Assembly: GCF_002151125.1 (NCBI RefSeq)
Contig: NZ_MDJZ01000009.1
Span: 1 to 47,021, forward strand
From: Clavibacter michiganensis
GTDB taxonomy: Bacteria > Actinomycetota > Actinomycetes > Actinomycetales > Microbacteriaceae
Length of the DNA stretch: 47,021 nucleotides
Direction: 5' to 3'
Below are positions 32,480 to 39,965 of the stretch, piece by piece. The notes under the pieces are model-generated. The model saw nothing but the letters and a program-made list of their open reading frames with translations, did not search any database and was not told the DNA's origin. Numbering within the stretch: the first letter of the stretch is position 1; the number at the start of each line of letters is the position of its first letter. A program made the position numbers and the translations under genes.

Positions 32480-33628
32480 ATGCGAGCGATGGTGTACCGA
32501 GGGCCGTACCGGATCCGCGTGGAGGAGAAGGACATCCCGCGGATCGAGCACCCGAACGACGCTATCGTGCGGGTCACGCGGGCGGCGATCTGCGGATCCG
32601 ACCTGCACCTGTACCACGGCCTCCTGCCGGACACGCGGGTCGGCACGACCTTCGGCCACGAGTTCATCGGCGTCGTGCACGAGGTCGGGTCGTCGGTCGA
32701 GAACCTGTCCGTCGGCGACCGCGTGATGGTGCCGTTCAACATCTACTGCGGATCCTGCTTCTTCTGCGCCCGCGGCCTCTACTCGAACTGCCACAACGTG
32801 AACCCGAACGCCACCGCGGTGGGCGGCATCTACGGCTACTCGCACACCACGGGCGGCTACGACGGCGGCCAGGCGGAGTACGTGCGGGTGCCGTTCGCGG
32901 ACGTCGGGCCCATGGTGATCCCCGGCGACATCCACGACGAGGACGCGCTCCTGATGACCGACGCGCTCTCCACGGGTTACTTCGGCGCCCAGCTCGGCGA
33001 CATCGTCGAGGGCGACACCGTCGCGGTGCTCGGCGCCGGACCCGTCGGCCTGTACACCGCGCGCTCGGCATGGTTCATGGGCGCAGGCCGCGTGATCGTG
33101 GTCGACCAGCTCGACTACCGGCTGCGCATGGCGGAGACCTTCGCGCACGCGGAGACCCTCGACTTCTCGGCCGTCAAGGACACCGTGCTCGAGCTCAAGC
33201 GCATGACCGACGGGCTCGGCGCCGACGTCGTCATCGACGCGGTGGGCGCGGAGGCCGACGGGCACGCGCTGCACCAGATCACCGGCACGAAGATCAAGGT
33301 GCAGGGCGGATCCCCGGTGGCGCTCAACTGGGCGATCGACGGCGTGCGCAAGGGCGGCACCGTCAGCGTCATGGGCGCCTACGGGCCGGTGCCCGCCGCG
33401 ATCAAGTTCGGCGACGCCGTGAACAAGGGCATCACGATGCGGATGAACCAGGCGCCCGTGAAGCGGCAGTGGCCGCGGCTCATCGAGCACATCCGCGCCG
33501 GGCACTTCTCGCCGCGGGACATCATCACGCACCGGATCCCGCTCGAGCACATCTCGGAGGGGTACCACGTGTTCTCCGCGAAGCTCGACGACTGCGTCAA
33601 GACCGTCATCACGTTCGACCACGAGTAG
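32480..33628 (+). CDS. Zinc-dependent alcohol dehydrogenase, formaldehyde-dehydrogenase-like group
   Basis: A 382-residue medium-chain dehydrogenase. Catalytic zinc: Cys in ICGSDLHLYHG and GHE in FGHEFIGVVHEVG; structural zinc: CGSCFFCARGLYSNC. NAD binding: LGAGPVGLYTARSAWFMGA. The long insert VNPNATAVGGIYGYSHTTGGYDGGQAEYVRVPFADV is typical of the glutathione-independent formaldehyde dehydrogenase-like branch (given here in segments: VGGIYGYSHTTGG, GGQAEYVRVPFADV). GGAGGGG precedes ATG 32480. The next gene begins nine bases later, forming a two-gene unit. Confidence 0.94.
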   Translation: MRAMVYRGPYRIRVEEKDIPRIEHPNDAIVRVTRAAICGSDLHLYHGLLPDTRVGTTFGHEFIGVVHEVGSSVENLSVGDRVMVPFNIYCGSCFFCARGLYSNCHNVNPNATAVGGIYGYSHTTGGYDGGQAEYVRVPFADVGPMVIPGDIHDEDALLMTDALSTGYFGAQLGDIVEGDTVAVLGAGPVGLYTARSAWFMGAGRVIVVDQLDYRLRMAETFAHAETLDFSAVKDTVLELKRMTDGLGADVVIDAVGAEADGHALHQITGTKIKVQGGSPVALNWAIDGVRKGGTVSVMGAYGPVPAAIKFGDAVNKGITMRMNQAPVKRQWPRLIEHIRAGHFSPRDIITHRIPLEHISEGYHVFSAKLDDCVKTVITFDHE

Positions 33629-33637
33629 GAGCAGGCC

Positions 33638-34195
33638 ATGCCGTACCGCGCGAGCGACCACCACCGTCCGATCGACGCCGACGCGCTCCGGGCCCGGATC
33701 CCCGGGTGGGGCGCCGACCTCGACCACGCCGACCGCCCGGCGTTCCCGCGCGAGCGCACCGACCTCGTCTCCGGCGCGCACTGGGACATGCCGGAGCGCC
33801 AGCCGGAGCTGAAGCCGCGCGAGCGCTCCATCGAGCACACCGAGCTGCCGCCCGTGTTCGGCACGGTCGCGCCGCTGCACGGCGTCTCGGGCGCGATCAG
33901 GCGCTACGCCTACGCGACCTTCAGCGAGGGGCGGTCCGTGCACTGGCTGCTGCTGATGCTCGGCGACCGGGTGGACGCGGCGGGCGCGCACCTCGGATCC
34001 CTCGTCAGCGGCCACCCGGACGACCCGCTCACCGAGACGGGGATCCTCACCGAGGGCGGGCACCACCCCGTCTCGTCGCGGTTCGGGCGAGGACGCGCGG
34101 ACATGGAGCACGCGTGGATGGATCCGCTGATCGTGGGCGCGTGGCCCATCGCCGCGGTGGCGCTCCTGTTCGTGGTGCGGCGGAAGCGGCGCTGA
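33638..34195 (+). CDS. Hypothetical protein with C-terminal membrane anchor, partner of the alcohol dehydrogenase
   Basis: A 185-residue protein. Residues 1-150 are soluble, polar and rich in His, Asp and Arg (for example YRASDHHRPIDADALRA and SIEHTELPPVFGT), then a hydrophobic helix near 160-178 (PLIVGAWPIAAVALLFVV) ends in RRKRR. The tail is that of a C-terminal anchor with a cytoplasmic positive end. No family is recognised. It starts nine bases after the alcohol dehydrogenase stop with GGAG upstream and must be co-transcribed; it may tether the dehydrogenase at the membrane (inference). Confidence 0.78.
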   Translation: MPYRASDHHRPIDADALRARIPGWGADLDHADRPAFPRERTDLVSGAHWDMPERQPELKPRERSIEHTELPPVFGTVAPLHGVSGAIRRYAYATFSEGRSVHWLLLMLGDRVDAAGAHLGSLVSGHPDDPLTETGILTEGGHHPVSSRFGRGRADMEHAWMDPLIVGAWPIAAVALLFVVRRKRR

Positions 34196-34219
34196 CGACG
34201 GGCGGCGGATCCACGCGGC

Positions 34220-34708
34220 TCAGCCGCCCTGCACCCGCACCGGCCCGGCACCGCGGTCGCCCAGCGCGTCGTCCGGGTTGAGCAGCCCGCACGCGCGCAT
34301 CGACAGGCAGCCGCAGCCGATGCACCCCGTGAGCTCGCGCTCCAGGCGCTCGATGCTGCGGCGGCGCTCCTCGAGCAGGCGCTTCCACCGGCGCGACGCG
34401 CGCTGCCAGTCGGCGTGGCTCGGCGGCCGGTCGAGCGGCACGTCGTCGAAGGTGGACTGCACGTCGGCGAGCGGGATCCCGAGGCGCTTGGCCACCGTGA
34501 TCAGCGACACCCGCCGCAGCATGTGCCGCGCGTACCGGCGCTGGTTGCCCGCCGTGCGCTCGGCGGCGATGAGGCCGAGCTCCTCGTAGAAGCGGAGGGC
34601 GGAGGCGGCGACGCCCGTGCGGCGGCTCATCTCGCCGACCGTGAGCAGCTCGCCGGGCGCGTGCCGGGGCGGCGCCGCGGCGGCCGTCGGCTCCTGCGCA
34701 TCCGCCAT
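34220..34708 (-). CDS. soxR: Redox-sensitive regulator SoxR (MerR family)
   Basis: A 162-residue MerR-type regulator. The N-terminal winged helix reads LTVGEMSRRTGVAASALRFYEELGL and the long dimer helix follows. The C-terminal iron-sulfur site is CIGCGCLSMRAC, the exact four-cysteine pattern of SoxR [2Fe-2S] proteins. In actinobacteria SoxR responds to redox-active compounds. Its gene is divergent from a promoter with a 19-bp spacer and a SoxR-type dyad, so it controls the ferredoxin and flavin reductase genes. GGAGGAG precedes ATG 34708. Confidence 0.97.
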   Translation of the reverse strand: MADAQEPTAAAAPPRHAPGELLTVGEMSRRTGVAASALRFYEELGLIAAERTAGNQRRYARHMLRRVSLITVAKRLGIPLADVQSTFDDVPLDRPPSHADWQRASRRWKRLLEERRRSIERLERELTGCIGCGCLSMRACGLLNPDDALGDRGAGPVRVQGG

Positions 34709-34723
34709 GACCGCTCCTCCCGA

Positions 34724-34754
34724 TTGACCTCAAGGGTACGTGAGGTTCTAACCT
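34724..34754 (+). promoter_or_regulatory. SoxR-type promoter with 19-bp spacer and dyad
   Basis: -35 TTGACC (34724-34729), spacer of 19 bases, -10 TAACCT (34749-34754). The spacer region has ACCTCA (34727-34732) and TGAGGT (34741-34746), a dyad centred at 34736.5. Overlong spacers with a dyad are the known hallmark of MerR/SoxR-activated promoters. Confidence 0.9.
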
Positions 34755-34761
34755 GGAGACC

Positions 34762-34818
34762 ATGCGCATCACCCGCCCCGCCGTCACGACGGCCCCCACC
34801 CGTGGAGCCGCCCTGTGA
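34762..34818 (+). CDS. 18-codon upstream ORF in the SoxR-driven ferredoxin transcript
   Basis: ATG 34762 lies one base after the expected +1 of the SoxR promoter, so it would be translated leaderless. The frame encodes 18 residues (MRITRPAVTTAPTRGAAL) rich in Arg, Pro, Thr and Ala, and its TGA overlaps the GTG start of the ferredoxin (GTGA, 34815-34818). Translation may be coupled to the ferredoxin; a separate GGAG (34804-34807) can also recruit ribosomes. The reading frame is seen in sequence; its translation is inference. Confidence 0.6.
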   Translation: MRITRPAVTTAPTRGAAL

Positions 34819-35141
34819 CCTACGTGATCGCCCTCCCGTGCGTCGACGTGAAGGACCGCGCCTGCATCGACGAGTGCCCCGTCGACTGCATCTACGAGGG
34901 CGAGCGCTCCCTCTACATCCACCCCGACGAGTGCGTGGACTGCGGCGCCTGCGAGCCGGTGTGCCCGGTCGAGGCGATCTACTACGAGGACGACCTGCCG
35001 GAGAAGTGGTCGGACTACTACACGGCCAACGTCGAGTTCTTCGCCGAGATGGGATCCCCGGGCGGCGCGACCAAGGTCGGCGTGACGCACTCCGACCACC
35101 CGGTCATCGCCGTGCTGCCGCCCCAGGGCGACCAGGCGTGA
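34815..35141 (+). CDS. fdxA: 7Fe ferredoxin
   Basis: A 108-residue ferredoxin with two iron-sulfur cluster sites: ACIDECPVDCIYEG for the first (a [3Fe-4S]-type pattern in this family) and CVDCGACEPVCPVEAIYYED for the second [4Fe-4S]. The C-terminal tail (residues 60-108) matches the long form of actinobacterial FdxA. It is an electron carrier in the cytoplasm. GTG 34815 overlaps the stop of the 18-codon upstream frame; the flavin reductase follows with a four-base overlap. SoxR control is strongly suggested by the promoter. Confidence 0.96.
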   Translation: MTYVIALPCVDVKDRACIDECPVDCIYEGERSLYIHPDECVDCGACEPVCPVEAIYYEDDLPEKWSDYYTANVEFFAEMGSPGGATKVGVTHSDHPVIAVLPPQGDQA

Positions 35142-35632
35142 GCGCCGACCCCGACCTCTTCAAGGCCGCGTTCCGCGGGCACCCGGCTGGCGTCGCGCTC
35201 ATCACGGCGCGCACCGCGGACGGACCGTCCGGCCTCACCGCGTCGAGCGTCGCGTCGCTGTCGGTGGATCCGCCCGCGCTCTCGTTCTCGGTGACGCGCG
35301 CCACGGGATCCGCCGGCGCGATCCTCTCCGCGGACAGCTACGTCGTGCACCTGCTCGCCGGGCAGCACGCCGCGCTCGCCCGGTCCTTCGCCGTCTCCGG
35401 CTCGCCGCGCTTCACCGAGGAGCAGGGCTTCCAGGAGCTGCCGACCGGTGAGCCGCTGCTCGCCGACGCGCGCGCCGCCCTCCGCTGCCGCACCATCCAG
35501 ACCGTGCCGGTCGGCGGATCCGTGCTGGTCGTCGCCGAGGTCCTCGACGTGATCCTCGGGGAGCCCGCCCCGCCGCTCGTCTACCGTGACCGCCGCTTCC
35601 ACCTGCTCGAGGACGACCACCCGGAGCTCTAG
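35138..35632 (+). CDS. Flavin reductase-like FMN-binding protein
   Basis: A 164-residue protein of the flavin reductase-like split-barrel family. Markers: FRGHPAGVALITARTADGP, GLTASSVASLSVDPPALSF, and the C-terminal PLVYRDRRFHLLE. It uses NAD(P)H to reduce free flavin or binds FMN itself. GTG 35138 overlaps the ferredoxin stop by four bases, so both are translated together. Under SoxR control the pair would supply reduced flavin or electrons to an acceptor during redox stress (inference). Confidence 0.93.
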   Translation: MSADPDLFKAAFRGHPAGVALITARTADGPSGLTASSVASLSVDPPALSFSVTRATGSAGAILSADSYVVHLLAGQHAALARSFAVSGSPRFTEEQGFQELPTGEPLLADARAALRCRTIQTVPVGGSVLVVAEVLDVILGEPAPPLVYRDRRFHLLEDDHPEL

Positions 35633-35654
35633 GCCCGGGCGGTCGTCCCGCGCG

Positions 35655-37586
35655 TCACGCGTTCATGAACTCCGACGGCTTCAGCGCGCGCTCCACGATG
35701 CGCACGTCGCCGATGGACGCCGGCAGCACGTGGTCGAGCCTCCCGCCGTAGAGGTTCGCGCCGAGCAGCCACGAGGTCGCGGGCGATGCCGCGGCCAGCC
35801 CGCGGTTCGCCGTCGACGGGTTCCGCACGACCGGGCAGCCGTCGACGTACATGGTCGTGTGCTGGCTGTCGTTGACGACCGCCACGTGCCACCACTGCGC
35901 CGCCGGCAGCTCGTGCGACCAGTTCGTGAGCGATCCCTGCTGGGTCGTCGGGTAGACGCACCACTGGATCTCGCGGCTGCCGGAGACGCTGAGGGTCGCG
36001 GCGGGCTCGTCCGGGTCGCCCGCGTCCCCGGGCGTCTTGCCCGCGTCCTTCGCGGAGGCGGCGCGGGAGAGGATCGCGCTGAAGCCGTCGGCGCCGCCGT
36101 CGAAGTCGGCGGGGATGCGCACGAACGCCTCGACCGTGTAGCCCTGGCGGAAGGTCGCGGCGTCGAGCGGGGCGCCCGGGACGGTGCGCAGGTAGTCGCC
36201 GCTCCTCTTGCCGCCCGTGAGGGTGAGGCTGCCGAAGCCGGGCTGGTCGTCGTGGTGCGCGGAGGCGAAGCGCAGGGATCCGGGTGCGGCACCGGCGCGG
36301 TTCGCGACCACGAGGTCGTTGCCGCGGCCGGACGCGTCGGGGATGCGCGCGGTCGTGCCGAGAGCGGATCCGTCGGCGTGCCCGTCGAAGCGCCAGTACG
36401 CGACCGTGCCGGGCACGAGCATCTGCGCGGCCGGTCGGGCGGCGCGCGCCGGGACGGGCGCGAATCCCGCGAACCGCTGCTCGAAGTCGACGGTCACCGT
36501 GAACCGGTCGACGTCGCCGGAGAGGCGCGCCTCCTCGTCCGCGAGCTCGTTGCCCATGCCGAGGCCGCCGCCCAGGATGAAGGGCGAGAGGGTCTCGACG
36601 TCGATCGCGTTCCGCTCGAGGTCCACGTGGTACAGCCGGATCATCGCGGCGCCGCCGTAGTAGCGGTCCTGGTAGTTCACGAGGTGCAGGTCGACGTCGT
36701 GCCCGGCGCGGTTCGTCATCGTCGTGCGCCCGGGCTTCCAGTAGTGCCCGTTGAGGGTGAGGAAGATCTGGTCGTGCTGGGAGATGAAGGAGTCCCAGAG
36801 GCCCTGGCCGTAGTCGTCGAGGAGGGCGGATCCGTCGGGCCTCGAGTCGACGATGTCGTGCGCCGTGAGGATCACCGGCAGCGTCGGGTGCGCCGCCAGC
36901 ACGCCGCGCGCCCACTCGACGCCGCGGGCGCTCGTGCGCCAGTCGAGCGCGAGGACGAGCCAGTCGCGGCCGCCCGCCGTGAAGGTGTGGAACGAGTTGT
37001 AGCCGTCGGGGCTGGATGCGCGGTAGCTCGGCGACCTCCGGAACCGCGTCGGCCCGAACGCGTCGAGGTACGGCGTGCGGCCGCGCTGGTCGTCGCTGTC
37101 CCCGGGGACGTCGTGGTTGCCGGCGAGCACGCTCCACGCGGCGCCCGCCCTGTCGAGCAGCGTGAACTGCGCGCTCGCGGCCTGGATCTCATCCGCGGCG
37201 CCGTTCTGCGTCACGTCGCCGAGATGGGCGAGGAAGACGATGTTGTGCCGGTCCCGCTCGGCGAGCACGTACCGGAGCGACGCCTCGAGCGGCTCCGGGT
37301 GGATGGCGGCGCCGTCGAAGAGGTACTGGGTGTCGGGCAGCACGGCGATGGTGAAGCGGGGCGAGGAGGTGTCGGGCTTCCAGCGGGCGCCGGATCCCTG
37401 CTGCGCGGCGGGCGCGTTCGCGCTGTCCGTCGCGGCGGTCGCGGCGGTCGCGGCGGTGGCCGCGCTCACGGGCAGGGCCCCGCCGAGTCCGGCCACGCCG
37501 AGCGCGCCGGCCGCGCCGCTCGTGAGCAGGAAGCCGCGTCGGGAGAGGGCGGAGGGGGTAGGAGGCGTCGTCGGGTCCTTGGTCAC
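35655..37586 (-). CDS. Tat-exported metallophosphoesterase with C-terminal LamG domain
   Basis: A 643-residue exported enzyme. It starts with a twin-arginine signal, SRRGFLLTSGAAGALGVAG, so it is folded before export. The metallophosphoesterase domain (residues about 75-330) has FTIAVLPDTQYLF, HLGDVTQNGAADEI, VLAGNHDVPGD, LTAHDIVDS and LTLNGHYW, the five motifs of the calcineurin-like family. A concanavalin-like LamG domain follows in the last 220 residues (AYWRFDGHADGSALG ... WWHVAVVNDSQHTTMYVDG), suggesting carbohydrate binding. GTG 37586 was chosen since the Tat motif must be near the N-terminus; TACGTT lies 8 bases upstream. Substrate unknown. Confidence 0.94.
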   Translation of the reverse strand: MTKDPTTPPTPSALSRRGFLLTSGAAGALGVAGLGGALPVSAATAATAATAATDSANAPAAQQGSGARWKPDTSSPRFTIAVLPDTQYLFDGAAIHPEPLEASLRYVLAERDRHNIVFLAHLGDVTQNGAADEIQAASAQFTLLDRAGAAWSVLAGNHDVPGDSDDQRGRTPYLDAFGPTRFRRSPSYRASSPDGYNSFHTFTAGGRDWLVLALDWRTSARGVEWARGVLAAHPTLPVILTAHDIVDSRPDGSALLDDYGQGLWDSFISQHDQIFLTLNGHYWKPGRTTMTNRAGHDVDLHLVNYQDRYYGGAAMIRLYHVDLERNAIDVETLSPFILGGGLGMGNELADEEARLSGDVDRFTVTVDFEQRFAGFAPVPARAARPAAQMLVPGTVAYWRFDGHADGSALGTTARIPDASGRGNDLVVANRAGAAPGSLRFASAHHDDQPGFGSLTLTGGKRSGDYLRTVPGAPLDAATFRQGYTVEAFVRIPADFDGGADGFSAILSRAASAKDAGKTPGDAGDPDEPAATLSVSGSREIQWCVYPTTQQGSLTNWSHELPAAQWWHVAVVNDSQHTTMYVDGCPVVRNPSTANRGLAAASPATSWLLGANLYGGRLDHVLPASIGDVRIVERALKPSEFMNA

Positions 37587-37690
37587 GGGGGACGAACGTA
37601 GGCCCGCGTGGTGAACGCGGTGCGGCACCGCGGTGGACGGTCGGCGGGCGGCGGGGGAGCGCACCGTGCGCACATGGGGGCGGCCGCGGG

Positions 37691-38005
37691 TCAGGGACCC
37701 CCGACGAGCAGCGTGGTCGCGAGCAGCGCGGGCACCGCGCCCAGCGCCGCGAACGCGCCCGCGAGGAGCAGCGCGACATCCGGCCGGGCCGACGGCTCGT
37801 CGCGCCGGGCGGATCCGACGAGCAGCCGAACCGCGAGCGCGACCGCCACGGCGCCGCCGAGCGGGATCACGACGAGCGGCACGAGACGGCCGCCCGCGGA
37901 TCCCCAGGCCGGGAGGAACGCCACGGGCACCGCGCACGCGGCCACCGCCAGGGCGACGGCGGCGGCGGCGCGCATCCGGCGGACGCGGTGGGAGGGATGA
38001 CTCAC
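37691..38005 (-). CDS. Small membrane protein of unknown function
   Basis: A 104-residue protein with three hydrophobic segments (near 12-32, 38-60 and 72-98) and few polar residues. GTG 38005 is taken as start; ATG 37975 is an alternative that removes ten basic residues. It lies 20 bases downstream of the VOC gene on the same strand, so the pair may be co-transcribed. I do not recognise the family. Confidence 0.65.
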   Translation of the reverse strand: MSHPSHRVRRMRAAAAVALAVAACAVPVAFLPAWGSAGGRLVPLVVIPLGGAVAVALAVRLLVGSARRDEPSARPDVALLLAGAFAALGAVPALLATTLLVGGP

Positions 38006-38025
38006 CCCGGGGGGCGGACGGCCGC

Positions 38026-38406
38026 TCACGCGGCCGGCGGCTGGATCAGGTCCCACGCCGCGCCGTACGGGTCCTCGAAGATCGCGACGGTGCCGTAGGG
38101 CTCGTGGCGCGGCTGCTCCCGGAACACGACGCCGTGCGCGAGCATCCGCGCGTGCTGGGCGGCGAAGTCGTCGGTCTCGAGGAAGAACGCCACGTCGTCC
38201 CCGGCCTGGCGCCCCACCCGGTCGGCGTCGGCGCTGAGCGCGAGGACGAAGCCGGCACCCTCGCCGTCCGGCCCCACGACGACGCGGCGCCACCCGTTCG
38301 GCGCCGTCTCGTCCTGCCGCACGACGAAGCCCAGCGCGTCGACGAAGAACCGGAGCGCCTCCTCGTGATCGCGGACGAGGTACGTGACGTTCTGCAGCCG
38401 GATCAT
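38026..38406 (-). CDS. VOC family protein (glyoxalase fold)
   Basis: A 126-residue VOC-fold protein with MIRLQNVTYLVRDHEEALRF, ALGFVVRQDE, AFFLETDDFAAQHARML and FEDPYGAAWDLIQP in the family order. It belongs to the bleomycin-resistance/dioxygenase fold; metal ligands are His/Glu at the usual positions in the strand VTYLVRD and in the last strand. ATG 38406 has TACGGT six bases upstream, so it is leaderless. The small membrane protein follows on the same strand. Confidence 0.9.
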   Translation of the reverse strand: MIRLQNVTYLVRDHEEALRFFVDALGFVVRQDETAPNGWRRVVVGPDGEGAGFVLALSADADRVGRQAGDDVAFFLETDDFAAQHARMLAHGVVFREQPRHEPYGTVAIFEDPYGAAWDLIQPPAA

Positions 38407-38412
38407 CCCCGC

Positions 38413-38418
38413 ACCGTA
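38413..38418 (-). promoter_or_regulatory. -10 box TACGGT of the VOC gene (leaderless)
   Basis: TACGGT, six bases, then ATG 38406. Confidence 0.5.
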
Positions 38419-38432
38419 TCGCCCGCGCGCCA

Positions 38433-38467
38433 TCGGCCTCGGCCAGCTGGGCCGCAGCCGAGGCCGA
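38433..38467 (-). terminator. Hairpin after the duplicated-HTH gene
   Basis: An 11-bp perfect stem (38433-38443 with 38457-38467) with a 13-base loop, 14 bases after the stop at 38481. It separates this gene from the downstream VOC promoter. Confidence 0.75.
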
Positions 38468-38480
38468 GGGCGCCGGCTCG

Positions 38481-38939
38481 CTACGCCCCGGAGCCGGGTG
38501 CGGCGTTTCCTATGGCGGTGATGATGTACGACGATCTGATGCCAAGACGCCATTTCGTGGCGTCCGTCACCGTCTCAGGGTCTCTGACGAAGGCCTCTAG
38601 GTCTTCGACGCGGACTCCGGTCAACAGGGCGATGTTCTCGTGGGTGAGGTGGAACTGCGCCGTCAATGAATCGAGGATCCCCTGGAGGCGGTTGTCGTCG
38701 TCGATCTGCACGCCGTGCACCAATTGCGCCGTCAGGCCCGACAGCCGCCCGCCGTCATCACCGCTCACCGCAGCCGGGGTCGCGGTGACGCTGGGGGGCC
38801 CAGGCGGGGCCGCGCCCAGAAAGGATTCGAGTGCGTCGACGGGGATCCCCGTGATCGCGTGCAAGCTCGTCACCGAGATGTGACCAGTTGCGATCAGGCG
38901 TCCCAGCTCGTCCCGGACGTCGTGTGCCTCGACGGTCAT
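38481..38939 (-). CDS. Protein with two tandem HTH-like repeats
   Basis: A 152-residue protein. Two copies of a helix-turn-helix-like unit are recognisable: SVTSLHAITGIPVDALESFL (about residues 22-41) and THENIALLTGVRVEDLEAFV (about 100-119). A 40-residue Gly/Pro/Ala linker joins them. Codon choice is noticeably less GC-extreme than in the neighbours, which hints at transfer. AAGGA precedes ATG 38939. A perfect GATGAATTCATC palindrome lies about 40 bases upstream of the start. Function unknown; DNA binding is likely. Confidence 0.72.
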   Translation of the reverse strand: MTVEAHDVRDELGRLIATGHISVTSLHAITGIPVDALESFLGAAPPGPPSVTATPAAVSGDDGGRLSGLTAQLVHGVQIDDDNRLQGILDSLTAQFHLTHENIALLTGVRVEDLEAFVRDPETVTDATKWRLGIRSSYIITAIGNAAPGSGA

Positions 38940-38978
38940 TGCGACTGTCCTTCCTCTTCGTGTCGGAGCTGCTTGGTA

Positions 38979-38990
38979 GATGAATTCATC
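38979..38990. promoter_or_regulatory. Perfect AT-rich palindrome GATGAATTCATC
   Basis: A 12-bp perfect inverted repeat in the intergenic region upstream of the HTH gene and of the small membrane gene on the other strand. AT-rich in a GC-rich region, so a plausible binding site for the duplicated-HTH protein itself. Confidence 0.5.
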
Positions 38991-39054
38991 CTGGCCGCGT
39001 CCATCAGGACAAGCGGGACCGACACGATCGCGGCCGCACCGTATCGCCCGCCCC

Positions 39055-39060
39055 TACGGT
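39055..39060 (+). promoter_or_regulatory. -10 box TACGGT of the 87-residue membrane gene (leaderless)
   Basis: TACGGT, six bases, then GTG 39067. Confidence 0.5.
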
Positions 39061-39066
39061 GGATCC

Positions 39067-39330
39067 GTGACCCGATCCCCGCGCCTCCTGCTCGTCGTCG
39101 CTGCGCTCGCCGTGGTGGCCGGCGCCGTGACCCTCGGCGTCGGGCTGACGCAGCCCGCCGCCTCCGGCTGGTTCGCGTACGCACCGCTGTCCGGCGAGTC
39201 GTTCGTGCCGACGGGCGTGCACCTGGTCTCGACGGCGGCGCTCGTGTCCGTCGCCGTGCTTGCCGTCGGCGTCGTCGCCCTCGCGCTCTGGTGGGGGATC
39301 CGGATCGGCCGCGGACGCGACGACGCCTGA
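39067..39330 (+). CDS. Two-helix membrane protein, paralogue of the gene at 39962
   Basis: An 87-residue protein with two membrane helices joined by a polar loop (ASGWFAYAPLSGESFVPTG). It is clearly related to the 95-residue protein at 39962: both have SR...LLV.AA, GAV...V.L.QP, a G.FA... loop ending in GVH, a TA-rich second helix and a final GI..GR tail. GTG 39067 is supported by a leaderless -10 box. It stands 30 bases before the HD hydrolase gene in the same direction. Function unknown. Confidence 0.78.
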   Translation: MTRSPRLLLVVAALAVVAGAVTLGVGLTQPAASGWFAYAPLSGESFVPTGVHLVSTAALVSVAVLAVGVVALALWWGIRIGRGRDDA

Positions 39331-39359
39331 CCCGGTACCGGCGCATGCCACAGTGGTCC

Positions 39360-39965
39360 ATGCGCATCGCCGACTTCGCCGTGCCCGACACGGCCGCCGC
39401 CCGCGGCGCCCTCGATCTCGCGACCTCGTACCAGTCTCCGGCGATCACGGCCCACGGGATCCGCTCCTGGCTGTTCGCGGAGGCGTTCGCGGTGGTCGAC
39501 GGGCTCGCCCATGTGGACCACGAGCTCCTCTACGTGTCGGCGGTGCTCCACGACATTGGCACGGTCACCGAGTTCGACAACCACACGGTCTCGTACGAGC
39601 ACGCGGGCGGGCACGTCGGCGTGGCGCTCACGGCCGGGGCCGGCTGGCCCGCTGAGCGGAGGCAGCGCGTGCTCGACGTGATCGTGCGGCACAACTGGCC
39701 GTCGGTGGATCCGGCGCTCGACGTCGAGGGGCACCTCCTGGAGGTGGCGACCGGCCTCGACGTCTCCGGCGCCCGGCCCGACGCGCTGCCCGAGGGGTTC
39801 CTGCGGGAGGTGCTCGCAGCGCATCCGCGGGGCGCCCTCGCGGCCGAGTTCGGCGCGTGCGTCGTCGACCAGGCGGAGCGGAAGCCGGCGACGGCCGCGC
39901 GGCGCCTCGTCGACGGGGGCGTCATCGCGAAGCTCGCGGCGAACCCGCTCGAGGGGCTCCGATGA
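39360..39965 (+). CDS. HD domain hydrolase (cyanamide-hydratase-like)
   Basis: A 201-residue HD superfamily metal hydrolase. Metal ligands are His in TAHGIRSWLFAEAFA and the HD pair in LLYVSAVLHDIGTV, with a further His in VSYEHAGGHVG and VIVRHNWPSV. The pattern HGIRSWLFAE...AVLHDIGT...H... is that of the cyanamide hydratase-like branch, in which the substrate is often unknown. ATG 39360 is chosen; ATG 39345 is an alternative. The membrane gene at 39962 overlaps its stop in an ATGA, and a paralogue lies upstream, so the hydrolase is sandwiched between two related membrane proteins. Confidence 0.88.
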   Translation: MRIADFAVPDTAAARGALDLATSYQSPAITAHGIRSWLFAEAFAVVDGLAHVDHELLYVSAVLHDIGTVTEFDNHTVSYEHAGGHVGVALTAGAGWPAERRQRVLDVIVRHNWPSVDPALDVEGHLLEVATGLDVSGARPDALPEGFLREVLAAHPRGALAAEFGACVVDQAERKPATAARRLVDGGVIAKLAANPLEGLR

